Shown here one piece after another: positions 28,291-36,984 of a stretch of DNA of 64,000 bases. The notes beneath the pieces were generated by a model. It was not told where the DNA came from. It made no database searches and worked only from the letters and a program-made list of their open reading frames with translations. The stretch's first letter is position 1. The number at the start of each line of letters is the position of its first letter. The position numbers and the translations under genes were made by a program. Origin of the DNA: Achromobacter sp. Marseille-Q4962 (GTDB lineage: Bacteria > Pseudomonadota > Gammaproteobacteria > Burkholderiales > Burkholderiaceae_B); the NCBI RefSeq assembly GCF_943737005.1, contig NZ_CALSFU010000001.1, forward strand, positions 62,001-126,000, in the 5' to 3' direction.

Positions 28291-30348
28291 ATGAAAACCC
28301 GCACCTTCCGGCGCCGCGCAGGCGCTCTTGCAGGCGCTCTCGCCTGCGCCGCTCCGGCGCTCTCCGCCGCCCAGCAGTCCGCCCCCGAGCCCCCCGAGCT
28401 GTCTCCCGTCACCGTCACCGCCGCGCGCGTGCCCGCCGACGGCCGCACCTTGCCGGTGTCGATCTCGGTCATCACCGCCCGGGACATCGCCGCCAGCAGC
28501 GCGCGCACCATGCAGGACCTGCTGTCCACCCAGGCCGGCATCCACCTCATCAATACGAGCAGCTCCAGCGACAACGCCATCGTGGACCTGCGCGGCTTTG
28601 GCATCACGGGCGCGAGCAACACCCTCGTCCTCGTCGACGGCGTGAAGCAGAACACCAACGACCTGTCCGCGCCCAGCCTGGGCGTGGTGCCGCTGGACCA
28701 GGTGGACCGCATCGAGATCGTGCGGGGCAGCGGCTCGGTGCAGTACGGCGGCGGCGCCACCGGCGGCGTGATCAACATCATCACGCGCAAGGATTTCTCC
28801 AAGGAGCCGGCGCGCGCGCGCGCCACCGCCACCTTCGGCAGCTACGGGCTGCGCCAGTACGATGCCGCGGCCGCTTTCAACAACGAGAAAGTAGGCGTGG
28901 ACGCCTACATGCAATCGCTGCATACCGACAATTACCGCGACCACAGCGGCGAGCGCCGCGAGGGCGGCGGCGGGGGCATCACGCTGCGCCACGACGGCGG
29001 CTCCATCCGCCTCTACGGCCGCACCACCACGCAGAAGCTGGAGCTGCCCGGCCCGCGCCTGGTCGATCCGTACACGGGCGCGAACGAGTTCGAGGACGAC
29101 CCGCGGGGCGCCAAGAACGACATCGACTACATCAAGACCACCACCACGGCCTTCGGCCTGCAGGTGGAGCAGGAGATCGGCCCCGGCACGCTGTATGCCG
29201 ACGCCTCCACCCGCACCAAGAAGCTGAGCGGCCTGTCCTACGACGGCTACGGCGACACGCTGCGCGACCAGAAGCTGGAAGAATCCGTCGCCAGCCTGCG
29301 CTACCGCCTGCCCATCCAGGGCGGCCACAGCGTGGTGGTGGGCGCGGACGGCCAGCGTGCCAAGACCACCGCCGCACAAAACGCCTATTACGATTTCGAG
29401 CCCACGCAATGGCGGTCGCGCCAGCGGCAGCACGGCCTGTTCGCCGAAGGCCAGGCGCGCGCCACCGACAGCACCTACGTGACCCTGGGCGTGCGCCGCC
29501 AATACGCCTCCGACGACCTGGACGTCGTCTCCGGCTCGGGCACCGAGTCCGACAAGGGCCGCCATCTCACCGCCTGGCAGTTGGGCGTGCGCCAGGACCT
29601 GGCCGGCGGCTTCGGCCTGTACGGCAAGATCGGCCGCAGCTTCCGCCTGCCCAACGCCGACGAAATGCTCTCGGTGCAACAGCCGCTGGCGCCGCAGACC
29701 TCCACCGACAAGGAGCTGGGCGTGACCTGGCGCTCGCCCGGCACCAGCGTGCGCCTGTCGTGGTTCCGCTACGACCTGACCAACGAGATCCAGTACAACC
29801 CGCTGGCCGACGGCATGTGGGGCCCGGGCACGGGCGCCAACGTCAACCTGGATCCGACCCGCCGCCAGGGCGTGGAACTGGAAGCCCGCCATGCCATCGC
29901 GCCCGGCCTGACGCTGGATGGCAACCTCACCTGGATGCAGGCCGAGTTCCGTTCCGGCGCCTACCACGGCGTGGACCTGGCGGGCAAGACCGTGCCGCTG
30001 GTGCCCAAGTGGCTGGCCAACGCCGGCGTGACGTGGCGGCCCACCGATGCGCTGCTGTGGAACGTAAGCGCGCAGTACGTGGGCAAGTCGCGCATGGACA
30101 ACGACCAGGCCAACCAGTTCGGCAAGCAGCTCGACGCCTACGTGCTCTTCAATACGAAGGTGGCGTACACGTTCACCCGCAACATCGAAGGCGCGCTGGG
30201 CGTGAACAACATCTTCGACCGCCGTTATGCGAGCTACGGCGTGCGCGGCGCGAACGCGGCCTTCGAGTACCTGGGCTCCACGGCGCGCTACAACCTGTAC
30301 CCGGCGCCGGGCCGCAACTTCTACGCCGCGCTCACGGTGCGGTACTGA
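28291..30348 (+). CDS. btuB: TonB-dependent outer-membrane receptor, probable cobalamin receptor
   Basis: This outer-membrane beta-barrel transporter has 685 aa. The signal peptide spans about residues 1-27. A TonB-box-like stretch follows (ELSPVTVTAARV), then the plug domain (DLLSTQAGIHLINT, VDRIEIVRGSGSVQYGGGAT, GGVINIITR). A 22-strand barrel ends in Tyr (LTVRY). The B12 riboswitch upstream and the BtuF-like gene downstream argue for cobalamin or cobinamide as ligand; sequence alone would also fit a siderophore receptor. It starts at ATG 28291 with GAGG eight bases upstream. It is 67 bases from the next gene. Confidence 0.85.
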   Translation: MKTRTFRRRAGALAGALACAAPALSAAQQSAPEPPELSPVTVTAARVPADGRTLPVSISVITARDIAASSARTMQDLLSTQAGIHLINTSSSSDNAIVDLRGFGITGASNTLVLVDGVKQNTNDLSAPSLGVVPLDQVDRIEIVRGSGSVQYGGGATGGVINIITRKDFSKEPARARATATFGSYGLRQYDAAAAFNNEKVGVDAYMQSLHTDNYRDHSGERREGGGGGITLRHDGGSIRLYGRTTTQKLELPGPRLVDPYTGANEFEDDPRGAKNDIDYIKTTTTAFGLQVEQEIGPGTLYADASTRTKKLSGLSYDGYGDTLRDQKLEESVASLRYRLPIQGGHSVVVGADGQRAKTTAAQNAYYDFEPTQWRSRQRQHGLFAEGQARATDSTYVTLGVRRQYASDDLDVVSGSGTESDKGRHLTAWQLGVRQDLAGGFGLYGKIGRSFRLPNADEMLSVQQPLAPQTSTDKELGVTWRSPGTSVRLSWFRYDLTNEIQYNPLADGMWGPGTGANVNLDPTRRQGVELEARHAIAPGLTLDGNLTWMQAEFRSGAYHGVDLAGKTVPLVPKWLANAGVTWRPTDALLWNVSAQYVGKSRMDNDQANQFGKQLDAYVLFNTKVAYTFTRNIEGALGVNNIFDRRYASYGVRGANAAFEYLGSTARYNLYPAPGRNFYAALTVRY

Positions 30349-30415
30349 GGAGGCGACGTGCGGCGGCGTTCTTCCGGCCATCCGATATAGTCGGCGCTCC
30401 GCCCGCCGCACCGCC

Positions 30416-31381
30416 ATGCCCATGTTCCTTTCCCCCGCCCGCTTCGCCGCCGCGCTCACGCTGACGGCCTCGGCCGCGACCGCCGCCGCGCCCATCCAGG
30501 CGCGCGACGACCTGGGCCGCGTGGTAACGCTGGCCGCGCCAGCCCGGCGCGCCGTGACGCTGACGCCGCACGCCACCGAACTGGCGTATGCCGCGGGCGC
30601 GGGCCGGTACATCGCGGCCACGGTGCTGGGCAGCGACTACCCGCCCGCCGCGCGCGCCCTGCCCGTGGTGGGCGACGGCACGCGGCCCGACCCGGAACGC
30701 CTCGCGGCGGCGCGCCCCGACCTGCTGATCGCCTGGCAACCGGCTGCGGCCGGCTCAGGCGCGGCCGGCTCAGGCGTGGCCGGCTCAGGCGCGGCCGGCT
30801 CAGGCGCGTCGGATGCGGCGCTGCGCTTCATGGAACGCCTGGGCGTGCCGGTGTACTACAGCGACCCGCGCACCCTGGCCGCGATTCCCGACGCCGTGGA
30901 GCGCCTGGGCGTGCTGTTCGGCACCGAGCCGCAGGCGCGGGAAGCCGCCCGGGCGCTGCGCGGGCGCCTGGCCGCGCTGTCGGCGCGCTACGCCGGCAGG
31001 CGGCCCGTGCGGGTGTTCCTGCAGGCGGGGCTCGAACCTGTTTTCACCCTCAGCGACGCCAGCATCGTGGGCGACGCGCTGCGGCTGTGCGGCGGGGTGA
31101 ACGTGTTCGCCCGGATGCCCGCGCTGGCGCCGCGGGTCGGGCTGGAAAGCGTGCTGGCCGCCCGGCCCGAGGCGGTGATCGCGGGCGTGATGTCGCCGTC
31201 GGACGCGGCGCGCGACCTGCGCGTGTGGCAGGCGCGCGGCCTGCCCGCCGCCCGCGCCGGCCATGTGTATGGCGTGGACGCCGACGCGCTCTACCGGCCC
31301 GGCCCCCGGCTGGTGGACGCCGCCGAAACCATCTGCGCGGCGCTGGACCGGGTGCGCGCCGGCGACGCGAAAGCCGAATAG
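30416..31381 (+). CDS. btuF: Periplasmic cobalamin-binding protein, BtuF-like
   Basis: This is a helical-backbone metal receptor of the class III binding-protein fold, 321 aa. The signal peptide is at residues 1-25. It then has [22 protein letters not shown] (split here), a motif typical of BtuF and heme/B12 receptors, and a C-terminal RPGPRLVDA stretch. Residues 111-130 are four copies of a five-residue AAGSG unit, an unusual insertion in the N-terminal lobe. The start is ATG 30416. It follows the riboswitch-controlled receptor gene, so it should share its control. No btuC or btuD lies nearby; permease and ATPase must be elsewhere or absent. Confidence 0.83.
   Translation: MPMFLSPARFAAALTLTASAATAAAPIQARDDLGRVVTLAAPARRAVTLTPHATELAYAAGAGRYIAATVLGSDYPPAARALPVVGDGTRPDPERLAAARPDLLIAWQPAAAGSGAAGSGVAGSGAAGSGASDAALRFMERLGVPVYYSDPRTLAAIPDAVERLGVLFGTEPQAREAARALRGRLAALSARYAGRRPVRVFLQAGLEPVFTLSDASIVGDALRLCGGVNVFARMPALAPRVGLESVLAARPEAVIAGVMSPSDAARDLRVWQARGLPAARAGHVYGVDADALYRPGPRLVDAAETICAALDRVRAGDAKAE
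30746..30805 (+). repeat. Four in-frame 15-bp tandem repeats within btuF
   Basis: The unit GCGGCCGGCTCAGGC occurs four times in a row (one copy has T for C), coding for AAGSG. The length is a multiple of three, so copy-number change would alter a flexible linker without breaking the gene. Confidence 0.9.
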
Positions 31382-31496
31382 TGGAACGCTGCCCTGCCGC
31401 GGCGGCGCGTGTCGGCGGCCCGGTGCTATATCATTCACGCAGACAAAGCCTTCTTTCCGCGGGCCGCGCCGCGCGCCCCGCCCTGCAGACACCGCC

Positions 31497-32306
31497 ATGA
31501 CCACTCAAGACACGCTCATCATCGCCGGCCGCGCCTACCGTTCGCGCCTGCTCGTCGGCACCGGCAAATACAAGGACTTCGAACAGACCCGCGCCGCCCT
31601 GGACGCCAGCGGCGCCGAAATCGTCACCGTGGCCATCCGCCGCACCAACATCGGCCAGAACGCCGGCGAGCCCAACCTGCTGGACCACGTGCCGCCCTCG
31701 CGCTTCACGCTGCTGCCCAACACCGCCGGCTGCTACACGGCCGACGACGCGGTGCGCACGCTGCGCCTGGCCCGCGAGCTGCTCGACGGGCACGACCTCG
31801 TCAAGCTGGAAGTGCTGGGCGATCCGCACACCCTGTTTCCCAACATGCCGGAAACGCTGAAGGCGGCCAAAACGCTCGTCGACGAGGGCTTCAAGGTCAT
31901 GGTGTACTGCACCGACGACCCCATCCAGTGCCGCATGCTCGAAGACCTGGGCGTGGTGGCGGTGATGCCGCTGGCCTCGCTGATCGGCTCCGGCATGGGC
32001 ATTCTCAACCCCTGGAACCTCAAGCTCATCATCGAGCAGTCCAAGGTGCCGGTAGTGGTGGACGCCGGCGTGGGCACGGCCTCCGACGCCGCCATCGCCA
32101 TGGAGCTGGGCTGCGACGCCGTGCTGATGAACACCGCCATCGCCGCCGCCCGCGATCCCATCCTGATGGCCAGCGCCATGAAGAAAGGCGTGGAGTCCGG
32201 CCGCGAGGCCTACCTGGCCGGCCGCATGCCGCGCAAGCTCTACAGCGGCTCGCCCAGCTCGCCCACCGAAGGGCTGATCACCGCCGCGCCGGCCCACGCC
32301 AAATGA
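31497..32306 (+). CDS. thiG: Thiazole synthase ThiG
   Basis: ThiG forms the thiazole phosphate ring of thiamine from deoxyxylulose phosphate, dehydroglycine or iminoglycine and ThiS-thiocarboxylate; 269 aa. The TIM-barrel motifs are clear: [13 protein letters not shown] at the start, [27 protein letters not shown] with the Schiff-base Lys region, and [19 protein letters not shown]. The start is ATG 31497. The gene overlaps thiD by four bases. No thiS is found just upstream, where it often lies, and no THI-box riboswitch is visible in the 115-base leader. Confidence 0.95.
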   Translation: MTTQDTLIIAGRAYRSRLLVGTGKYKDFEQTRAALDASGAEIVTVAIRRTNIGQNAGEPNLLDHVPPSRFTLLPNTAGCYTADDAVRTLRLARELLDGHDLVKLEVLGDPHTLFPNMPETLKAAKTLVDEGFKVMVYCTDDPIQCRMLEDLGVVAVMPLASLIGSGMGILNPWNLKLIIEQSKVPVVVDAGVGTASDAAIAMELGCDAVLMNTAIAAARDPILMASAMKKGVESGREAYLAGRMPRKLYSGSPSSPTEGLITAAPAHAK

Positions 32307-33139
32307 GCGCCGGCAAGACGGGCGCGCGCCCCGTTCCGAACGCGCTGACCATCGCCGGGGTGGACCCCTCCGGCGGCGCGGGCATCCAGGCCGACGTCAA
32401 GGCCATGAGCGCGCTGGGCGCCTACGGCTGCGCGGTCATCGCCGCGCTCACCGCGCAGAACACGCAGGGCGTCACGGGCATCTCGCCCGTGCCGCCGGCC
32501 TTCGTCGGCCAGCAGATCGACACGCTGTTCGCCGACGTGCGCATCGACGCCGCCAAGATCGGCATGCTGGGCCAGCGGCCGGTGATCGAAGTGGTGGCCG
32601 ACCGGCTCGCCCACTGGAAGCCCGCCCACGTGGTGCTGGACCCCGTCATGGTGGCCAAGAGCGGCGACCTGCTGCTCGAACGCGACGCCGTGGGCGCGCT
32701 GCGCGACGCGCTGCTGCCGCTGGCCACGCTGCTCACGCCCAACCTGCCCGAGGCCGGCGTGCTGCTCGACGAGCGGCCCGTGGAAACGCTCAAGGAAATG
32801 CGCCGCGTGGCCGAGCGGCTGCGCAACCGCATGGCCTACGACGGCCAGCGCTGGGTCATGGTCAAGGGCGGCCACCTGCCCGGCAGCGACACGGTAGACC
32901 TGCTGCACGACGGCGACCGCATGATCGAGTTGCCCGGCCACCGCATCGACACGGCCAACACGCACGGCACCGGCTGCACCCTGTCGGCCGCGCTGGCGGC
33001 CCTGCTGCCGCAGCTGAACGACGTGCCCGAGGCGGCGCGCCGCGCCAAGGCTTACCTGACCGAAGCCATCCGCCAGGCCGACCGCCTGTCGGTGGGCTCC
33101 GGCCACGGCCCCGTGCACCATTTCCACGCCTGGTGGTGA
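32303..33139 (+). CDS. thiD: Hydroxymethylpyrimidine (phosphate) kinase ThiD
   Basis: ThiD phosphorylates HMP and HMP-phosphate to HMP-diphosphate for joining to the thiazole unit; 278 aa. The ribokinase-fold features are present: [20 protein letters not shown] at the N-terminus, [11 protein letters not shown] in the middle, and the anion-hole/catalytic motif [14 protein letters not shown] near the C-terminus. It overlaps thiG (ATGA), so the two thiamine genes form an operon. Two small hairpins lie just after the stop codon. Confidence 0.95.
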   Translation: MSAGKTGARPVPNALTIAGVDPSGGAGIQADVKAMSALGAYGCAVIAALTAQNTQGVTGISPVPPAFVGQQIDTLFADVRIDAAKIGMLGQRPVIEVVADRLAHWKPAHVVLDPVMVAKSGDLLLERDAVGALRDALLPLATLLTPNLPEAGVLLDERPVETLKEMRRVAERLRNRMAYDGQRWVMVKGGHLPGSDTVDLLHDGDRMIELPGHRIDTANTHGTGCTLSAALAALLPQLNDVPEAARRAKAYLTEAIRQADRLSVGSGHGPVHHFHAWW

Positions 33140-33145
33140 ATCGTT

Positions 33146-33187
33146 CCCGGTTACAAATACCGGGCCCCGGGCGGCCTCGCGCCGCCC
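33146..33187 (+). terminator. Two tandem hairpins after thiD
   Basis: The first has 6-base arms (33146-33151 and 33159-33164), the second 7-base arms (33169-33175 and 33181-33187). Neither is followed by a T-run, so this is only a possible transcript end before the next gene. Confidence 0.35.
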
Positions 33188-33255
33188 CCCGTCACACCGC
33201 GCTACGAATCGGTACAATGGGCGGCTGATTCTCCCCCTGTTTTTTCCAGACCGTC

Positions 33256-33936
33256 ATGAACGCTTCGACCCTGCCCGACGTAGAACAAGCCCGCTTCAAC
33301 ATGGTGGAACAACAGATCCGCCCGTGGGATGTTCTGGACCCCAACGTGCTGCAAGCGCTGTTCGACGTGCGCCGCGAGCAGTTCGTGCCCCCCGCGCTGC
33401 GCGCGCTGGCGTTTTCCGACCTGGAAATCCCGCTGGAAATCAACGGCGTCAACACGCGCCAGAACATGCTCGCGCCCAAGCTGGAAGCCCGCCTGGCGCA
33501 AGACCTGCAGCTGACCAAATCCGACTGCGTGCTCGAAATCGGCACCGGCTCGGGCTACCAGGCCGCCCTGCTCGGCTACCTGGCCCAGCAGGTCACCTCG
33601 GTCGAGATCGACAGCCGCCTGGTGACCTTCGCGCAGCAGAACCTGCAGATGAACAACGTCGCCAACGTCAAGGTCGAGACGGGCGACGGCCGCAACGGCT
33701 GGGGCTCCACCGAATACGACGCCATCCTGGTCACGGGCTCGGTGCCGACGGTGCCCGATGCGCTCAAGTACCAGCTACGCGTGGGCGGCCGCCTCGTCGT
33801 GGTGGTGGGCCAGACTCCCATCATGACCGCCTGTCGCATCACCCGCACCACGGCGGCCAGTTTCGAAACCGTCAATCTCTTCGAAACCGTCATCAAGCCG
33901 CTGCGCGGCGTCACGGTATCCCAGTTCAAATTCTGA
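33256..33936 (+). CDS. Protein-L-isoaspartate O-methyltransferase family protein
   Basis: This SAM-dependent methyltransferase of the PCMT family has 226 aa. The N-terminal part (ARFNMVEQQIRPWDVLDPNV) and the motif I block (DCVLEIGTGSGYQAALLGYL) match the protein-repair methyltransferase family. Motif II is seen as YDAILVTGSVP. The usual Pcm stretch around QTISQP is replaced by NTRQNMLAPK, so true isoaspartyl repair activity is doubtful. It is four bases upstream of tolC, so the two are likely co-transcribed. A TACAAT element at 33213-33218 may be its -10 box. Confidence 0.85.
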   Translation: MNASTLPDVEQARFNMVEQQIRPWDVLDPNVLQALFDVRREQFVPPALRALAFSDLEIPLEINGVNTRQNMLAPKLEARLAQDLQLTKSDCVLEIGTGSGYQAALLGYLAQQVTSVEIDSRLVTFAQQNLQMNNVANVKVETGDGRNGWGSTEYDAILVTGSVPTVPDALKYQLRVGGRLVVVVGQTPIMTACRITRTTAASFETVNLFETVIKPLRGVTVSQFKF

Positions 33937-33940
33937 TCTC

Positions 33941-35278
33941 ATGCGCGTCCGGCAGCTAGCGGCTTTACTGGGTTTTGCCATCGCCGCCGGCGCCGTCGCG
34001 CCCGCATCCGCCGCGCAAGACCTCATGCAGGTCTGGCAGGCGGCCCTGAGCCGCGACCCGATCTATGCGGCAGCCCGCGCCAGCTACCGGGCCGGGCTCG
34101 AAAAAGAGCCCCAGGCCCGCGCCGGCCTGCTGCCCGCCGTGGGCGCCGAGATCACCGGCGGCTACAACGAAACGCGCAGCTCGCGCGGCTTCGGCGTGGC
34201 CTACGACCGCGGCCGCGGCACCTGGGACCTGGTTCTCACCCAGCCCCTGTTCGACTGGGCGCGCTGGCAGAACTACGAACAGTCCAGGCTCGTCACGGCC
34301 GACACCGAAGTACAGTTGCAGCAAGCCTACCAGTCGCTGCTGCTGCGCGTGGCCGAAGCCTACTTCAACGTGCTTTCCGCCCAGGACGCGCTGGCGGCCA
34401 CCGAGGCCGAGAAGGCCGCCGTGGCCGGCCAGCTCGAGGCGGCCAAGCGCAATTTCGAGCTGGGCAACGCCACCGTCACCGACACCTACGAAGCGCAGGC
34501 CCGCTACGAGCTGGTCGAGGCCGAGGAGCTGCGCCTGCAGAACCAGGTGGAGGTGCGGCGCGACGAACTGGCCCGCATCATCGGCGCCGCGCCGGGCGCG
34601 CTGGCCGAGCTGCCGCCCGCCGTGCAACTGCCCGCGCCCACGCCGGCCCGCCTGAACGACTGGAGCGTGCAGGCCGAATCCTCCAACCTGGACGTGCTGC
34701 GCGCCCAGCTGCAAACCCGCATCGCCGCGCGCGGCATCGAAATCGCGCGCAGCGGGCACTACCCCACGCTGGCGCTGCGGGCGGCCAGCGGCACGTCCAG
34801 CGACGCGGTCATGGACAGCTCGGCCACGGCGCCGGGCAAGCCCATCAACAACTCCATCGGCGTGGTGCTGTCCATTCCCCTGTACTCGGGCGGCGGCGTG
34901 TCGTCGCAGGTCACCGAACAGGTGCAGCTCGAACAGAAGGCGCGGCACGATTTCGAAACGGCGCGGCGCCAGGCCATCCAGGCGGCGCGCGAATACTACA
35001 CCGGCGTGATAACCGGGCTGGCGCGCATCCGCGCCCTGGAGGCGGGCGAAAAATCCAGCCGCGCCGCCGTGGAGGCCAACCGCACGGGCTACGAGGTGGG
35101 GGTGCGCATCAACCTGGACGTGCTCAACGCCCAGCAGCAGCTCTACGCCACCCAGCGCGACCTGGCCCTGGCCCGCTACGGCACCGTGCTTTCGGGGCTG
35201 CGCCTGAAGGCGGCCAGCGGCATCCTGGCCGAAAGCGACCTCGAAGCCATCAACCGCCTGCTGCGCGAGCCGCGCTGA
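33941..35278 (+). CDS. tolC: TolC-family outer-membrane efflux channel
   Basis: This is the trimeric outer-membrane duct used by multidrug efflux pumps and type I secretion systems; 445 aa. The signal peptide ends near residue 25 (APASAA). Two OEP repeats of mostly helical sequence follow: DLMQVWQAALSRDPIYAAA begins the first, and the second begins near residue 220. The C-terminal motif GVRINLDVLNAQQQLYATQRD (split here) is the TolC signature. It starts four bases after the Pcm-family gene. No pump genes are adjacent, which is normal for tolC. It is convergent with rfaE2. Confidence 0.94.
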   Translation: MRVRQLAALLGFAIAAGAVAPASAAQDLMQVWQAALSRDPIYAAARASYRAGLEKEPQARAGLLPAVGAEITGGYNETRSSRGFGVAYDRGRGTWDLVLTQPLFDWARWQNYEQSRLVTADTEVQLQQAYQSLLLRVAEAYFNVLSAQDALAATEAEKAAVAGQLEAAKRNFELGNATVTDTYEAQARYELVEAEELRLQNQVEVRRDELARIIGAAPGALAELPPAVQLPAPTPARLNDWSVQAESSNLDVLRAQLQTRIAARGIEIARSGHYPTLALRAASGTSSDAVMDSSATAPGKPINNSIGVVLSIPLYSGGGVSSQVTEQVQLEQKARHDFETARRQAIQAAREYYTGVITGLARIRALEAGEKSSRAAVEANRTGYEVGVRINLDVLNAQQQLYATQRDLALARYGTVLSGLRLKAASGILAESDLEAINRLLREPR

Positions 35279-35334
35279 AAGACGCCGGCGCCTGCCCTGC
35301 CCGCCATGCATGAACCGGCGAGCAGCGGGCTGCT

Positions 35335-35823
35335 CTACCCCGCCTGTATCTTGCGCACCAGCGCCGTGGTGGAGCGCTCGAATTCGAAAGGAATCGCCAC
35401 CGCCCTGCCGCCCCACGACTTCACGAGCGCGGTTTCGGGCAGTTTTTCCATGTCGTAGTCGCCGCCCTTGACGATGAGATCGGGCCGCAGCTCGCCGATA
35501 AGCGCCTCGGGCGTGTCTTCGTCGAAAGACGTCACCAGGGTGACGCAACCCAGCGCGGCCAGCAGGGCGGCGCGGTCTTCCATGCGATTGAGCGGCCGCT
35601 CCGGCCCCTTGCCCAGGCGGCGCGCGGACGCGTCGGTATTGACGGCCACGACCAGCGTGGCGCCCAGCTGGGCGGCCTGGTCGAGGTAGGTGGCATGCCC
35701 CCGGTGCAGGATGTCGAACACGCCGTTGGTGAACACCAGCGGGCGCGGGTAGCGGCCCGAGGCGATGGCGGCGACGCACTCGGCGCGGGACAGGACTTTG
35801 GATTCAAAGCGGGCGGCGGTCAT
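35335..35823 (-). CDS. rfaE2: Heptose-1-phosphate adenylyltransferase (RfaE domain II)
   Basis: This enzyme makes ADP-heptose from D-glycero-beta-D-manno-heptose 1-phosphate and ATP for lipopolysaccharide core synthesis; 162 aa. It is the stand-alone nucleotidyltransferase domain: the HxGH-type motif is FDILHRGHATYL, and the C-terminal ISTT-type motif is seen as RSTTALVRKI. In E. coli this domain is fused to the kinase in HldE; here it is separate, as in other beta-proteobacteria. It lies downstream of the ferritin-like gene on the same strand. Confidence 0.94.
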   Translation of the reverse strand: MTAARFESKVLSRAECVAAIASGRYPRPLVFTNGVFDILHRGHATYLDQAAQLGATLVVAVNTDASARRLGKGPERPLNRMEDRAALLAALGCVTLVTSFDEDTPEALIGELRPDLIVKGGDYDMEKLPETALVKSWGGRAVAIPFEFERSTTALVRKIQAG

Positions 35824-35899
35824 GGGCGAATTGTACGACGCCGCCCTCCCGGGGCGGCCGGGGCCAGCCGGCGCCCGAAGCTGCCCCGTGCGGGCGGCC

Positions 35900-36778
35900 C
35901 TAGGCGCCCGCCGGCGCGATCTCGCGCTCGCGCGGCGCGACCAGCGCGGTCATTTCCTTGCGGTAGCGGTTGAGGTCCTTGACCGTCTCGAAGCTGCGGT
36001 CCATGAGCTTGGACAGCACGTGCAGGATGCGGCTGGCCACCTTCTGTTCCCAGACGCCGTCGAAGCGGATCTGCTGGTCCAGCCAGTGCTCCAGCCAGCC
36101 CGGCTCGGGCAGGCGGGACTGCACCGTGTCGTTGGGAAACAGGGCCTTGTTCACGTGCAGATTGGTGGGGTGCAGGGCCTGCTGGGTGCGCGAGGCCGAG
36201 GCCATGAGCACGCCGATCTTGGAAAACGCCAGCCGGGCCTGCTCGCTGACGCGCTGGCCGCGGTCGTGCAGGGCGCGGCGCATGTATTGCAGGTAGGCGC
36301 CGGCGTGGCGGGCCTCGTCCTGGGCCACGGTGCGGTAGATGGACTTGATGACCGGCTCGGTATGCCATTCGGCCGCGCGGCGGTACCAGTGGTTGAGGCG
36401 GATCTCGCCGCAGAAGTGCAGCATCAGCGTCTCCAGCTCTGGCGCGGGGTCGAACTCGAAACGCACCTTGTGCAGCTCCTCTTCGGTGGGCGCCAGATCC
36501 GGGCGGAAGCGGCGCAGGTATTCCATGAGCACCAGCGAATGCTTCTGCTCCTCGAAGAACCACACCGACATGAAGGCGCAGAAGTCGCTGTCGCCGCGGT
36601 TGTCGCGCAGGAACATCTCGGTGGCCGGCAGCGCCGCCCACTCGGTGATGGCGTTCATCTTGATGGTGTGCGCCTGCTCGTCCGAGAGCTTGCTGCGGTC
36701 GAAATCCCCCCAGGGGATGTCGTGCGCCATGTTCCAGCGCACGGCTTCCATGGTCTTGAAGAGTTCGGGATAAAGCAT
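35900..36778 (-). CDS. Ferritin-like diiron protein
   Basis: This is a helical protein of 292 aa with the two metal-binding motifs of the ferritin-like/acyl-ACP-desaturase fold. One is EEQKH near residue 72-76, and the other is DEARH near residue 160. Additional Glu residues come from helices 1 and 3 (for example the E in ITEWAALP). It has no signal peptide or membrane segment. Family members in beta-proteobacteria are uncharacterised; oxygenase, desaturase or ubiquinone-related roles are possible. Its position next to ubiB could hint at the last, but this is speculation. Confidence 0.8.
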   Translation of the reverse strand: MLYPELFKTMEAVRWNMAHDIPWGDFDRSKLSDEQAHTIKMNAITEWAALPATEMFLRDNRGDSDFCAFMSVWFFEEQKHSLVLMEYLRRFRPDLAPTEEELHKVRFEFDPAPELETLMLHFCGEIRLNHWYRRAAEWHTEPVIKSIYRTVAQDEARHAGAYLQYMRRALHDRGQRVSEQARLAFSKIGVLMASASRTQQALHPTNLHVNKALFPNDTVQSRLPEPGWLEHWLDQQIRFDGVWEQKVASRILHVLSKLMDRSFETVKDLNRYRKEMTALVAPREREIAPAGA

Positions 36779-36939
36779 GGTCTGCCCTTGTGTCGCCCCC
36801 GCGGGGCGTTGGTGATCGTGGTGGACGGCGCCCGGGGAACCCGCATGCCCCCCGGGGCGCCGGCCCTCGCTGGTCCGGCCCCAGGCCGCAGGCGCGGCGC
36901 AGGAACATTCTTTCCGCCGTTGGCGTATATCTGATGACG

Positions 36940-36955
36940 GTTTCGTGACCGAAAC
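36940..36955. promoter_or_regulatory. Palindrome upstream of the ferritin-like gene
   Basis: GTTTCG and CGAAAC arms flank a 4-base centre in the 206-base gap between ubiB and the ferritin-like gene. It lies about 160 bases before the ferritin-like start. It may be an operator; no assigned regulator fits. Confidence 0.3.
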
Positions 36956-36984
36956 GTGACGATGGCGCTAGAACATGAAACCGC

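Noticed and set aside
31382-31496. TPP riboswitch in front of thiG
   Set aside because: The leader is too short and lacks the CTGAGA and other THI-box blocks.
33146-33187. Strong intrinsic terminator after thiD
   Set aside because: The hairpins are short and no T-run follows, so it is kept only as a low-confidence feature.
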